NCBI GenBank assembly: GCA_903885375.1
Contig: CAISIK010000081.1
Coordinates: 1-64,000 of the forward strand
DNA from: an uncultured Pseudomonadota bacterium
GTDB lineage: Bacteria > Myxococcota_A > UBA796 > SXON01
Length of the DNA stretch: 64,000 nucleotides
Direction of reading: 5' to 3'
Shown here in pieces: positions 25,933-33,160 of the stretch. Made by a program: the position numbers and the translations under genes. The notes under the pieces are model-generated. The model was not told the DNA's origin. It did no database searches and saw nothing but the letters and a program-made list of their open reading frames with translations. Numbering within the stretch: position 1 is the first letter of the stretch; the number at the start of each line of letters is the position of its first letter.

Positions 25933-26441
25933 GGCGCGCGCGCCGCCTCGCCGTGCTCGTGGGCCTCGCCGGCTGCACGCTCCACGACAACGACACCCCC
26001 ATCAACGATGTGATGGTGGCCGAGGCCCGCATCGTCGACGCCACCCTCGGCTCCGGCGGCATCATGGGCGGGGGCATCGGCCTCACCGGCACGCTCGAAG
26101 TCGTCGACGTCGAGGGTCGCACGCTCACCGAGTCCGTGACCCTCTCGGGCGGCATGATGGGCTTCGGCGTGACCTTCGTGGGCAGCGGCGGCGACGGAGA
26201 GGTTCCGCTCTTGCTTCCGCTCGGTGGCCCCCTCGACGGCAGCAAGCTCTTCGGCCACTACGAGGGCACCTACGAAACCGCCGCGGCCCTCGCCGGGGTG
26301 CAGACGCTGAGCATGGGCAACGACGACGGCGTGAAACTGGAGACCACCCAGTTCGCCTCGCTGTTCGGGTTCGAGCTCGCCTGGTGCACCGGCGAGCTCT
26401 TCGTCGTGCCGCCTCCCGAGGACAGCGGGTCGGAAACCTGA
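25929..26441 (+). CDS. small lipoprotein of unknown function
   Basis: A 170-residue predicted lipoprotein with a more usual signal: positively charged VRRARR, a hydrophobic core and LAGC. The mature part is Gly-rich (GSGGIMGGGIGLTGTLEV, SGGMMGFGVTF) and probably beta. No family recognised. GTG 25929 overlaps the stop of the preceding lipoprotein gene, so the pair probably works together. Confidence 0.6.
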   Translation: MRRARRLAVLVGLAGCTLHDNDTPINDVMVAEARIVDATLGSGGIMGGGIGLTGTLEVVDVEGRTLTESVTLSGGMMGFGVTFVGSGGDGEVPLLLPLGGPLDGSKLFGHYEGTYETAAALAGVQTLSMGNDDGVKLETTQFASLFGFELAWCTGELFVVPPPEDSGSET

Positions 26442-26503
26442 GGGGCGATTCGGCGCGACCGGCATCGGGGGCTTCCGGCTCGCCCCGCATCGCGGGCGCC
26501 GTC

Positions 26504-26533
26504 TTGACTGGAATCCGCCGGGTGTGGTTCACT
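26504..26533 (+). promoter_or_regulatory. candidate promoter of the tandem lipoprotein pair
   Basis: TTGACT (26504-26509), an 18-bp spacer and TTCACT (26528-26533) lie in the gap before the ATG at 26559. The -10 match is only fair. Confidence 0.3.
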
Positions 26534-26558
26534 CCCCGCCACCCACCCCGGATTTGTC

Positions 26559-27047
26559 ATGAAGCCCCTCCTTTCCCTCTCCCTGTTGGCGCTCGGTGCG
26601 TGCAGCCTCCCCACCCGAGTCACGATGTACGGCACCCCGAGTGCGGTGGACCCGACCTTCTAGAGCGTCGCGCCGGCCGAGGTGGACTACACCATCCTCG
26701 GGCCCGTCAGCGGCCAGGCGTGTGGCGATCTCCAGGACTACCTCCTCGCCTCCGGTGGGCGGCAAACGTGGTCCGGGCCGGTGCACCCCCAGGTGCTGGA
26801 AGCGGCCCGCTACGACGCTCTGCAGAAGAACCCTGAAGCCGACAACCTGATGTACGTTCGCGCCAAGGTCGAGAACGACGGGTACAAACAGTGCGTCACC
26901 GTCACCGGCAAGGCCTACCGGGTCGAACGCATCCGGGCCGGCGGCGGCGCGGCCGGGGCGCCGACCTACTCGTCAACCCGCACGGCAACCCCCTCCCCGC
27001 CTCCCGCGCCTCCCGCGCCCCCCGTGCCCGCCACGAGCACGCCGTGA
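26559..27047 (+). pseudogene. lipoprotein gene interrupted by an in-frame TAG
   Basis: The frame starts MKPLLSLSLLALGACSL, a good lipoprotein signal, but after 34 codons meets TAG at 26661-26663. The same frame then continues for about 128 codons with sequence clearly related to the next gene: PAEVDYTILGPVSGQAC, LEAARYDALQKNPEADNL and QCVTVTGKAYRVERI. A Pro/Ala-rich tail ends the protein. With a sense codon at the TAG this would be an intact 162-residue lipoprotein. The stop may be a real nonsense mutation or a sequencing error. Its end overlaps the next gene by GTGA. Confidence 0.6.
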
Positions 27048-27919
27048 CCGTGCGCGCCTTGACGCTTGCCGCGGGCGCAGCCACGCTCGCGGGCTGCGCA
27101 AAACCCGTGCCCCCCACGTGGATCACGCCAGCCTCGCCACCCGTTTTCCCGGATTCCATCTACCCGGCGGAGGTGGACTACCAGCTCCTGGGCCTCGTGG
27201 AGGGCCACGCGTGCATGGAGGAGGCCGACCTCGAGCGGTACGGCGCCGTTGCCGTGCCAGCCGAGCCCGGCGGCGGGCATCCGGCCGTGGTCCAGGCGGC
27301 CCGATACGAAGCGCTCGCAAAGATCGCCGACGCCGACTCCCTGACCTCGATCCGCTCGCGGGTCAGCTGGGAGGGCTCGCAGCAGTGCGTGGACGTGACG
27401 GGACGGGCCTACCGCGTCACGGCGATCCGCAGTGTTGCGGGCGCCACGCCAACTCCCGGCCTCACTGCGCTGGTTACCCTGACGGATCGGGGCGCGCCGG
27501 GCGCGCGGACGGCCGCCAGCGCCCGCGCGGGCACGCCGCCCGGCAAGATGCTGAGCCGTGGCGTCGTGACCATGAGCGTACCCACCGACAGCCGCGGAAT
27601 GGCGTTCACGACCGGCTGGACGAAGCAGCTGGGGCACGTTGCCCTCGAGTTCGGCTGCCAGGCCGACACCGACGGGGAGATCATCTCGCCGATGGCGGGG
27701 CTCCTCGGCGGCGTGGCTTACGGGCGGGCGTACACCTACGGCGCGGCCCGCGTGGGCTACTCCCTCGGGGACACCGATGGCCCCATCCTTGAGATGGCCC
27801 TGGGCAACGACCTCCTTTGGGAACACTGGGGCGCCCGCGTCGAAACGGCGCTGGCGCTCCCCCTTGAGGGCGATTCGCCGCAGTTTCGGGTGTCCGCCGG
27901 GCCCACGTTCCATTACTGA
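27044..27919 (+). CDS. lipoprotein, two-domain paralogue of its upstream neighbour
   Basis: A 291-residue lipoprotein (AAGAATLAGC). Residues about 30-140 repeat the domain of the upstream gene: YPAEVDYQLLGLVEGHAC, VVQAARYEALAKIADADSL and QCVDVTGRAYRVTAI. The C-terminal roughly 140 residues, absent from the neighbour, look like a small outer-membrane-type beta domain ending in Tyr (FRVSAGPTFHY). Function unknown. The shared domain is reminiscent of small envelope lipoproteins in which a metal-binding or YbjQ-like fold is suspected, but I cannot assign it. The GTG at 27044 overlaps the upstream stop. Confidence 0.65.
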   Translation: MTVRALTLAAGAATLAGCAKPVPPTWITPASPPVFPDSIYPAEVDYQLLGLVEGHACMEEADLERYGAVAVPAEPGGGHPAVVQAARYEALAKIADADSLTSIRSRVSWEGSQQCVDVTGRAYRVTAIRSVAGATPTPGLTALVTLTDRGAPGARTAASARAGTPPGKMLSRGVVTMSVPTDSRGMAFTTGWTKQLGHVALEFGCQADTDGEIISPMAGLLGGVAYGRAYTYGAARVGYSLGDTDGPILEMALGNDLLWEHWGARVETALALPLEGDSPQFRVSAGPTFHY

Positions 27920-27924
27920 GGCGG

Positions 27925-28296
27925 ATGCCCCACCCAAGCGCCGTCTGGTCGAACCACGTCTCCGTCCCCGGAACCCCCGTGGGCTTCACCCTGCGCACCA
28001 CGGTGCCGGGAAACCCGGATGGCGTCGAAGTGATGCTCGAACAGTGGGAGGCCGGCTCGGCCGAGCCGCCGCACTCCCACCCCGGGGATGACATGACGGT
28101 GGTGGTAGAGGGCCGCATGGTCATCCAGTTCTTCACCCGGCAGGGGGGCGCGCTCGTGCCCGACGGCGAGCCGGTCACGCTCGCCGCCGGCCAGACCGGC
28201 TATGTGGCCGCGGGCCGCATTCACGATGCGCGCTACGTGGAGCCCTGCAAGCTCGTGTACGTGCACGATCGTGCCTTCGGCTTCACGGCCGAGTAG
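27925..28296 (+). CDS. cupin-domain protein
   Basis: A 123-residue single-domain cupin. EPPHSHPGDDMTVVVEGRMV carries the first cupin motif with its His ligands, and AAGQTGYVAAGRIHDARYVE the second. Such proteins bind a divalent metal and act as sensors, isomerases or dioxygenases; the role here is unknown. It lies 5 bp after the lipoprotein gene and may be cotranscribed. No signal peptide, so it is cytoplasmic. Confidence 0.75.
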   Translation: MPHPSAVWSNHVSVPGTPVGFTLRTTVPGNPDGVEVMLEQWEAGSAEPPHSHPGDDMTVVVEGRMVIQFFTRQGGALVPDGEPVTLAAGQTGYVAAGRIHDARYVEPCKLVYVHDRAFGFTAE

Positions 28297-28317
28297 GTCG
28301 CACGAACCCGGGCTCCG

Positions 28318-28890
28318 TCAGTCCGCCTTGGGCCAGTTCACGCCCAGGCTTGCGCCCACCCGGAAGTCGCCCGTCTCGCTGGGGATGTAGGTCACGGCGA
28401 TCGGGAGCTGCAGCTTGCCAACGGCCGGCACGAACGCCACGGCGGCTACCATGTGCACCCAGCTGCCGTCGGTGCTGGGCGAGACGTTGGCGCCCACGCC
28501 CGCCTTGAAGGTGTCGAACAGCGAGAGGCCGATGAGGGTGCTGGCCGAGGGCAGGGCCACCCCCTGGTTCAGGCCCAGGAGCGTCACGTTGGGGACGATC
28601 ATGAAGTCGAGTCCCTCGCCGCTCGCCACCTTGATCTCCGCCTCGTAGCCGATGGAGAAGAGGTTGGGCGAGCGGAGGTATCCGGACTTCTCGGCCTGGT
28701 TGGCGTACACGTACCCGGCGCGGAAGCCGTGCCGCACGCCATCGAACCCGGACGGGCTCTTCCGGGCGTACATACCAGAGAATCGCGACGAGCTGCTGTC
28801 GTCGGCGGTCGACTCCTCGCCCGTGGGCACGATGAGCGACTCGGCGTTGGCAACGTTGAGGGACAAGGTGGCGATCAGGGTGGTGAGCAT
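28318..28890 (-). CDS. secreted protein, possible outer-membrane beta-barrel
   Basis: A 190-residue protein with a signal peptide (MLTTLIATLSLNVANAES) lacking n-region positive charge. The mature part alternates hydrophobic and polar residues (RHGFRAGYVYANQAEKSGYL, VGASLGVNW), consistent with an 8-stranded barrel or a porin-like fold. No family recognised. GGAG stands 6 nt before ATG 28890. The 5' leader contains an inverted repeat. Confidence 0.6.
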   Translation of the reverse strand: MLTTLIATLSLNVANAESLIVPTGEESTADDSSSSRFSGMYARKSPSGFDGVRHGFRAGYVYANQAEKSGYLRSPNLFSIGYEAEIKVASGEGLDFMIVPNVTLLGLNQGVALPSASTLIGLSLFDTFKAGVGANVSPSTDGSWVHMVAAVAFVPAVGKLQLPIAVTYIPSETGDFRVGASLGVNWPKAD

Positions 28891-28901
28891 CTTGAACTCC
28901 T

Positions 28902-28919
28902 TGCAGGTTGGTTCCTGCA
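28902..28919 (-). promoter_or_regulatory. hairpin in the 5' leader of the beta-barrel gene
   Basis: TGCAGG-TTGGTT-CCTGCA forms a 6-bp stem with a 6-nt loop, ending 12 nt before the ATG at 28890 and just upstream of GGAG. A second, longer pair AGGTTG/CAACCT (28905-28910 and 28924-28929) overlaps it, so two alternative folds exist. A control of translation or stability is possible; upstream TAGGTT and TTTCAA could be the promoter. Confidence 0.35.
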
Positions 28920-29018
28920 CCCTCAACCTACGGCACGCCCCGCCGGTTGAAACCCCCCCTGTATGAAGCGCGTCTGAGGGCGTTCGTCCTGCTTTCCCTC
29001 CGACAACGTCGTCGTATG

Positions 29019-29048
29019 ATGACAAGCGCGGGCGCGAGCGACTATGCT
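29019..29048 (+). promoter_or_regulatory. promoter of the thioredoxin-like lipoprotein gene
   Basis: ATGACA (29019-29024), an 18-bp spacer and TATGCT (29043-29048). The -10 hexamer is the same TATGCT seen before 25432 and 30410, but here a Shine-Dalgarno (GAGGAC) and a GTG start at 29071 follow, giving a short leader. Confidence 0.45.
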
Positions 29049-29070
29049 CTCCCACCCCGAGGACGCTCCC

Positions 29071-29583
29071 GTGCGCATTCGTCCGATCTTGGCAACGAGC
29101 CTGCTGGCCGCCTTCGCCTGCACCGGCCCCACCGCTGCCAACGCACCCGCGGGAAGCGCCCCGTCCGCCGCGTCCGCGGGGGCCATCGCCTCCCAGGGGT
29201 TCGATTGGGTCGACGCCACGAAGTCGGCGGGGCCGCTGGCTTCGCAGCTGGTCGCTGCGGCCAGGGCGGCCACCGCTTCGGGTCGCCAGCCGATCGCCTA
29301 CCTGCACGCGGACTGGTGCCCGCCGTGCAACGCGATCGACGCGACCATCCACGATCCGCAGATGGCCGCGGCGTTCGCGGGCACCTACGTGCTCCGGATC
29401 GACCACGACGCCTTCACCACCGAGCTCGCGGGCGTCGGACTCGATGTCGGCGCGCTCCCCACGCTCGTCAAGCTCGACGACGAGGGCCGCTCCACCGGCG
29501 CGACGATCGATGGCGGCGCCTGGGGCGACAACGTACCCGAGAACATGGCGCCGCCTCTCCGGGCGTTCTTCACGCAGGGGTGA
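29071..29583 (+). CDS. thioredoxin-fold lipoprotein
   Basis: A 170-residue predicted lipoprotein: VRIRPILATSLLAAFACTG gives a lipobox (AAFAC). After an Ala/Ser-rich linker comes a thioredoxin fold with the active site YLHADWCPPCNAID, then RIDHDAF and the cis-Pro segment GALPTLVKLDDEG. It is probably a periplasmic thiol-disulfide reductase or a DsbD-gamma-like domain. The frame is open from ATG 29044, but that ATG lies within the probable -10 box; GTG 29071 has GAGGAC in front and starts the signal. Confidence 0.75.
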   Translation: MRIRPILATSLLAAFACTGPTAANAPAGSAPSAASAGAIASQGFDWVDATKSAGPLASQLVAAARAATASGRQPIAYLHADWCPPCNAIDATIHDPQMAAAFAGTYVLRIDHDAFTTELAGVGLDVGALPTLVKLDDEGRSTGATIDGGAWGDNVPENMAPPLRAFFTQG

Positions 29584-29622
29584 ACCGCCGCCCCGACGAT
29601 GCGGGCGCCGGCGATCGGCCCC

Positions 29623-30318
29623 TCACCTCAGGATGAAGCCTCGGTGGGGCTCCGGCCCCTCTTCCGAGCGGTCGTCCCGCGCCCAGCGCGCCACCGTGTC
29701 TTCCGTGGAGATCACCACCGCGAGGAGGATCACCGCCGCCCGCTCGGGGTTGCCCCCGGCGCCCGGCGCCACGGTGACCCGACCGGGCGACAAACGCTCC
29801 ACGGCGGCCACCGCAGCCTCGCCGCGACGGAGCACGGCCCCGGCGTTGAGCGGGAGCGCAGGCCCAGCCGCATCGTGAGCGGGCGCGAAGGCGAAGGTCT
29901 CGCCCCCCACCGACACCGTCCCCACCACCGTCTTGTCCGCTGCGCGGTGCCAGGAGAGGACCACGCCTTCCCCGGTGCATTCCACCTGCCCGCCCGCGTA
30001 CCGGCGAGAGTCCTCGAACCCTGTCTGCATCTGCGCAGCCAGCTCGCAGGCCACCTCCAACGCACCCCCGTCGGGGGACACAACCACCAACGTGAACGGC
30101 TCGGTCCGCGACGCGGGCGTGCTGATCAGGTAGTCCGACCGCGCCTGCGTCGCAAAACCCCGCGGCTTCGGGGCCACCTGGTAGTCCCCGATGGTGTAGC
30201 CGGCCCGGAGATCCCCGCGGCCGCCGACGGGAAGGACCGCGCCGCCATCGAGGGCGGAGGGCAAGGCCATGTGCATCGGTGCGCAGGACGTCATCAGCGA
30301 AAGCAGCGGTGCGACCAT
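29623..30318 (-). CDS. secreted or lipoprotein of unknown function
   Basis: A 231-residue protein starting MVAPLLSLMTSC, a short uncharged lipobox signal with Cys at 12. The rest is beta-rich with a Cys in VACELAAQMQ and one in GQVECTGEG. No family recognised. The start at 30318 is supported by GGAGGT, the best Shine-Dalgarno seen in the window, 4 nt before the ATG. Confidence 0.6.
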   Translation of the reverse strand: MVAPLLSLMTSCAPMHMALPSALDGGAVLPVGGRGDLRAGYTIGDYQVAPKPRGFATQARSDYLISTPASRTEPFTLVVVSPDGGALEVACELAAQMQTGFEDSRRYAGGQVECTGEGVVLSWHRAADKTVVGTVSVGGETFAFAPAHDAAGPALPLNAGAVLRRGEAAVAAVERLSPGRVTVAPGAGGNPERAAVILLAVVISTEDTVARWARDDRSEEGPEPHRGFILR

Positions 30319-30377
30319 GCAGACCTCCCTTCGGCGTTCTGGCGCCCCCCTATTCGAGGCGGCCATCGCCCGCCCCC

Positions 30378-30403
30378 CTTGACCCGTCAAGATCGGCTAT
30401 GCT
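30378..30403 (+). promoter_or_regulatory. palindrome plus -10 box before the NlpC/P60-like gene
   Basis: CTTGAC-CC-GTCAAG (30378-30391) is a perfect palindrome with a 2-nt centre. GCTATGCT (30396-30403) follows and ends exactly 6 nt before the GTG at 30410. TTGACC within the palindrome is too close (13 bp) to be a normal -35 box, so the palindrome may be an operator. Confidence 0.4.
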
Positions 30404-30409
30404 CGCCCC

Positions 30410-31102
30410 GTGTGGATTCTCTTCGCCCTCGGCTGCGCCAGCGGCCTCCGCTTCCCCGGGCCGCTCGACCACCTCGGGCGGGGCGCCGAGGAGACGGTTG
30501 CGCAGTACCTCGCCCGCCAGGGCCGCTCCGAGCGCCCCACGCCCGAGGCCCCTCGGTCCGGCCCCGAAGCCGCGCGCAGGGTGGCCGCCGCCGCCCAGAC
30601 CTTCGTGGGCGACCGCACCATCCTCGTGCGCGGCGAGACTTTCCGCTTCGACTGCTCCGGCCTCGTGGAGGCCGCCCACGCCGCCGCGAGCTGCCCGCAG
30701 GCAGGCAGCTCCGCCATGCTGCACGACCTCGCCCACGCCGAGGGCGTCTTCCACCGCCGCAAGCTCCCCACCGTGGGCGACGTCGCCTTCTTCAGCGACA
30801 CCTACGACCGCGACAACGACGGCCGCCTCAACGACGAGCTCACCCACTCCGCCGTGGTCACGCGCGTCGACGCAGACGGCACGATCGAGATGGTGCACGT
30901 GAGCAGCCAGGGCGTGGTGCATCTGCACATGAACCTCAAACGTCCGCACGACGCCGTGGATGAAGCCGGCGGAACGTTGAACGACGCCCTCCGCGCCCGC
31001 AAGGCCCGCGACCCGGGCGGCACCCGCTACCTGGCCGGAGAGCTCTGGGTGGGCTTCGGCTCGCTGTGGGCAATCCAAGCGGACAGGTCGAAGAGCAGCT
31101 AA
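30410..31102 (+). CDS. NlpC/P60-like lipoprotein
   Basis: A 230-residue predicted lipoprotein: MWILFALGC puts the Cys at position 9 with no charge before it. The catalytic Cys is in RFDCSGLVEAAH and the His in ELTHSAVVTRV, the arrangement of NlpC/P60 peptidases that cut stem peptides of peptidoglycan. VHVSSQGVVHLHMNL supplies a third polar residue. Secretion and lipidation place it in the envelope. Transcription probably starts at or near the GTG. Confidence 0.7.
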   Translation: MWILFALGCASGLRFPGPLDHLGRGAEETVAQYLARQGRSERPTPEAPRSGPEAARRVAAAAQTFVGDRTILVRGETFRFDCSGLVEAAHAAASCPQAGSSAMLHDLAHAEGVFHRRKLPTVGDVAFFSDTYDRDNDGRLNDELTHSAVVTRVDADGTIEMVHVSSQGVVHLHMNLKRPHDAVDEAGGTLNDALRARKARDPGGTRYLAGELWVGFGSLWAIQADRSKSS

Positions 31103-31126
31103 GCTGGGGCCGCTCTTGGAATCCGC

Positions 31127-33079
31127 ATGCGGCACGCCCCCTGGCTCACCCTGCTCGCCCTCGCCTGTGTAAACGACAACGAACTCGCCGGCGCGAAGGA
31201 TCCGGATGCGGAGTTCGACACGAGCTCCGACTGGGAGCCGCCCGACACCGACTCCGGCAACTTCACGCCGACCGACGAGGAGTGCAACGGCGTGGATGAC
31301 GACGGCGATGGCGAGGTCGATGAAGGCTTCCCCGATCAGGACAACAACGGCCGGGCCGACTGTGAAGACATCGAGTGCCCCGTCCTCGACCTCGGCGATG
31401 CCGGCACGGTGGTCATCCCCGACGAGTGCGCCGGGAGCAGCGGCGGCGGCGGCACCGAGGTGACCGACGACCCGTGGGACGCCAAGGTGAAGTGGACGTG
31501 GGGCGCCGGCAAGAGCTCCTGGATGACCCCCGTCATCGGCAACCTCGATGATGACAACGGCGATGGCCGCGTCGATGACAGCGACTCCCCCGACGTGGTG
31601 GTGTCCTTGAGCGACAACACCATCGTGGCCATCGATGGGGCCACCGGCTCCACCAAGTGGACCTACACGGGCGCCAACGGCTACGGCGGCACCTCCATCG
31701 CCGATGTCGACGGCGATGGCGACCCGGAGGTCGTGGCCTCCAACTCCTCGAAGAAGACCATCGTGATCAGCGGCGATGGCCGCCTCGAGTGGACCGCCAC
31801 CGACATGCTGGTGTCGCTCAACTACGTGCTCCACAACATCGCGGATGTGGACAACGACGGCAAGCCCGAGATCATCTACGACTCGCACGTGATGAACGGC
31901 GAGGATGGCTCCACCGACTTCACCATGTCGGTCGGCAGCTCGGGCGGGAGCTGGGCCTACCGCCTCCCTGCCATCGGCGATGTGGACCTCGACGGCGATC
32001 AGGAGATCGCCAACGAAGGCTGCCTCTACGACAGCGATGGCAGCGAGCTCTGGTGCTCCGGCGAGAAAGGCACCTACGGCTTCTGGCCGATCATGATCCA
32101 GGCCGACAGCGATCCCGAGGCCGAGATCGGCTTCGTCGGCGCCCAGTGGACCCTCTGGGATCACGACGGCAGCAACATCTACCGCAAGTCCTACACCTCC
32201 GCGCAGGCCCAGCCCGGCCCCCCCTGCGCCGGCGACTTCGATGGCGATGGCACCGCGGAGGTGGCCTGGCCCTCGTACCAGAACTTCGTGGCCTACGAGC
32301 TCGATGGCACCCAGATGTGGTCCGTCCCGATGGACGACACCTCCGGCCTCGCCGGCTGCTCCGCCTACGACCTCAACAACGACGGCGCCCTCGAAATCCT
32401 CTTCGCCGACCAGAGCACCTTCACCATCTTCGATGGCAGCACGGGCCGCGAGCTCTTCGTGGACACGCACTCCTCCCCCACCATCTTCGAGTACCCCACA
32501 GTGGCCGACCTCGATGCCGATGGGCACGCGGAGATCGTCGTGGCGCACTACGGCTCCGCGTCCGCCATCACCGCCTACGAGCACGGCGGCAGCGGCTGGC
32601 CGGCCGCCGGCAGCACCTGGAACGTGCACGACTTCGCCATCACCAACGTGAACTCCGACGGCAGCATCCCCGCGAGCCCCGACCCCAGCTGGCTGAAGTA
32701 CAACGTCTACCGGGCGCGCGTGGCGGCCGACGACCCGAGCACCCCCGACCTGTACCCGGTCATCACCGACGTGTGCGTGGCCGACTGCGACTACGGCCCG
32801 GTGTCCGTGGCCGTGCAGATCGTGAACCAGGGCGGCTCCGACAGCGGCGGCACCGAGCAGCTCGTGCTCTACAGCGACATGGACAGCGGCCTCCGCGAGG
32901 TCTCCCGCACCACCATCGGCGTCGTGCCCGCCGGCACCAAGGACTACGCCGTGGAGATCGAGCTCCTCCCGGCCGACATCGGCAAGTTCGGCTGGCGCGC
33001 GGTGATCGAGAGCAGCTCGGTCAGCGAGTGCGACGAGGACAACAACTACGACACCTGGGTCGATACCGTCTGTCCCTAG
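31127..33079 (+). CDS. FG-GAP/VCBS-repeat lipoprotein with MopE-like motif and CARDB domain
   Basis: A 650-residue lipoprotein (WLTLLALAC). A MopE-like acidic segment CNGVDDDGDGEVDEG (about residue 46) precedes seven or so FG-GAP-type blades with calcium-loop signatures (DVDGDGDPE, DVDNDGKPE, DVDLDGDQE, DFDGDGTAE, DLDADGHAE), forming a beta-propeller like integrin alpha. The last roughly 110 residues look like a CARDB/immunoglobulin domain ending ECDEDNNYDTWVDTVCP. Such proteins are surface-exposed, calcium-stabilised and often adhesive; the ligand is unknown. A strong stem-loop follows the stop. Confidence 0.8.
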   Translation: MRHAPWLTLLALACVNDNELAGAKDPDAEFDTSSDWEPPDTDSGNFTPTDEECNGVDDDGDGEVDEGFPDQDNNGRADCEDIECPVLDLGDAGTVVIPDECAGSSGGGGTEVTDDPWDAKVKWTWGAGKSSWMTPVIGNLDDDNGDGRVDDSDSPDVVVSLSDNTIVAIDGATGSTKWTYTGANGYGGTSIADVDGDGDPEVVASNSSKKTIVISGDGRLEWTATDMLVSLNYVLHNIADVDNDGKPEIIYDSHVMNGEDGSTDFTMSVGSSGGSWAYRLPAIGDVDLDGDQEIANEGCLYDSDGSELWCSGEKGTYGFWPIMIQADSDPEAEIGFVGAQWTLWDHDGSNIYRKSYTSAQAQPGPPCAGDFDGDGTAEVAWPSYQNFVAYELDGTQMWSVPMDDTSGLAGCSAYDLNNDGALEILFADQSTFTIFDGSTGRELFVDTHSSPTIFEYPTVADLDADGHAEIVVAHYGSASAITAYEHGGSGWPAAGSTWNVHDFAITNVNSDGSIPASPDPSWLKYNVYRARVAADDPSTPDLYPVITDVCVADCDYGPVSVAVQIVNQGGSDSGGTEQLVLYSDMDSGLREVSRTTIGVVPAGTKDYAVEIELLPADIGKFGWRAVIESSSVSECDEDNNYDTWVDTVCP

Positions 33080-33089
33080 CGGATCGGGG

Positions 33090-33136
33090 CGGTGCGCCGC
33101 GCCCGGCAGCTCGTCGGGCGTCCCTGCGGCGCACCG
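33090..33136. terminator. strong stem-loop between convergent genes
   Basis: CGGTGCGCCGC (33090-33100) pairs perfectly over 11 bp with GCGGCGCACCG (33126-33136); an inner GCCCG/CGGGC pair (33101-33105 and 33115-33119) extends it. It sits between the stop of the FG-GAP gene and the end of the minus-strand membrane gene, so it could end both transcripts. There is no U-tract. Confidence 0.5.
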
Positions 33137-33160
33137 CGGCGCCGCCGGTGTGCGCGCCGC

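Noticed and set aside
26661-26663. Pyrrolysine or programmed readthrough at the TAG
   Set aside because: No PylBCD-type genes or stem after the stop were seen, and neighbouring genes give no sign of recoding; a mutation or error is simpler.
29044-29046. ATG as start of the thioredoxin-like gene
   Set aside because: It lies inside the probable TATGCT -10 box; GTG 29071 has a Shine-Dalgarno and starts the lipoprotein signal.
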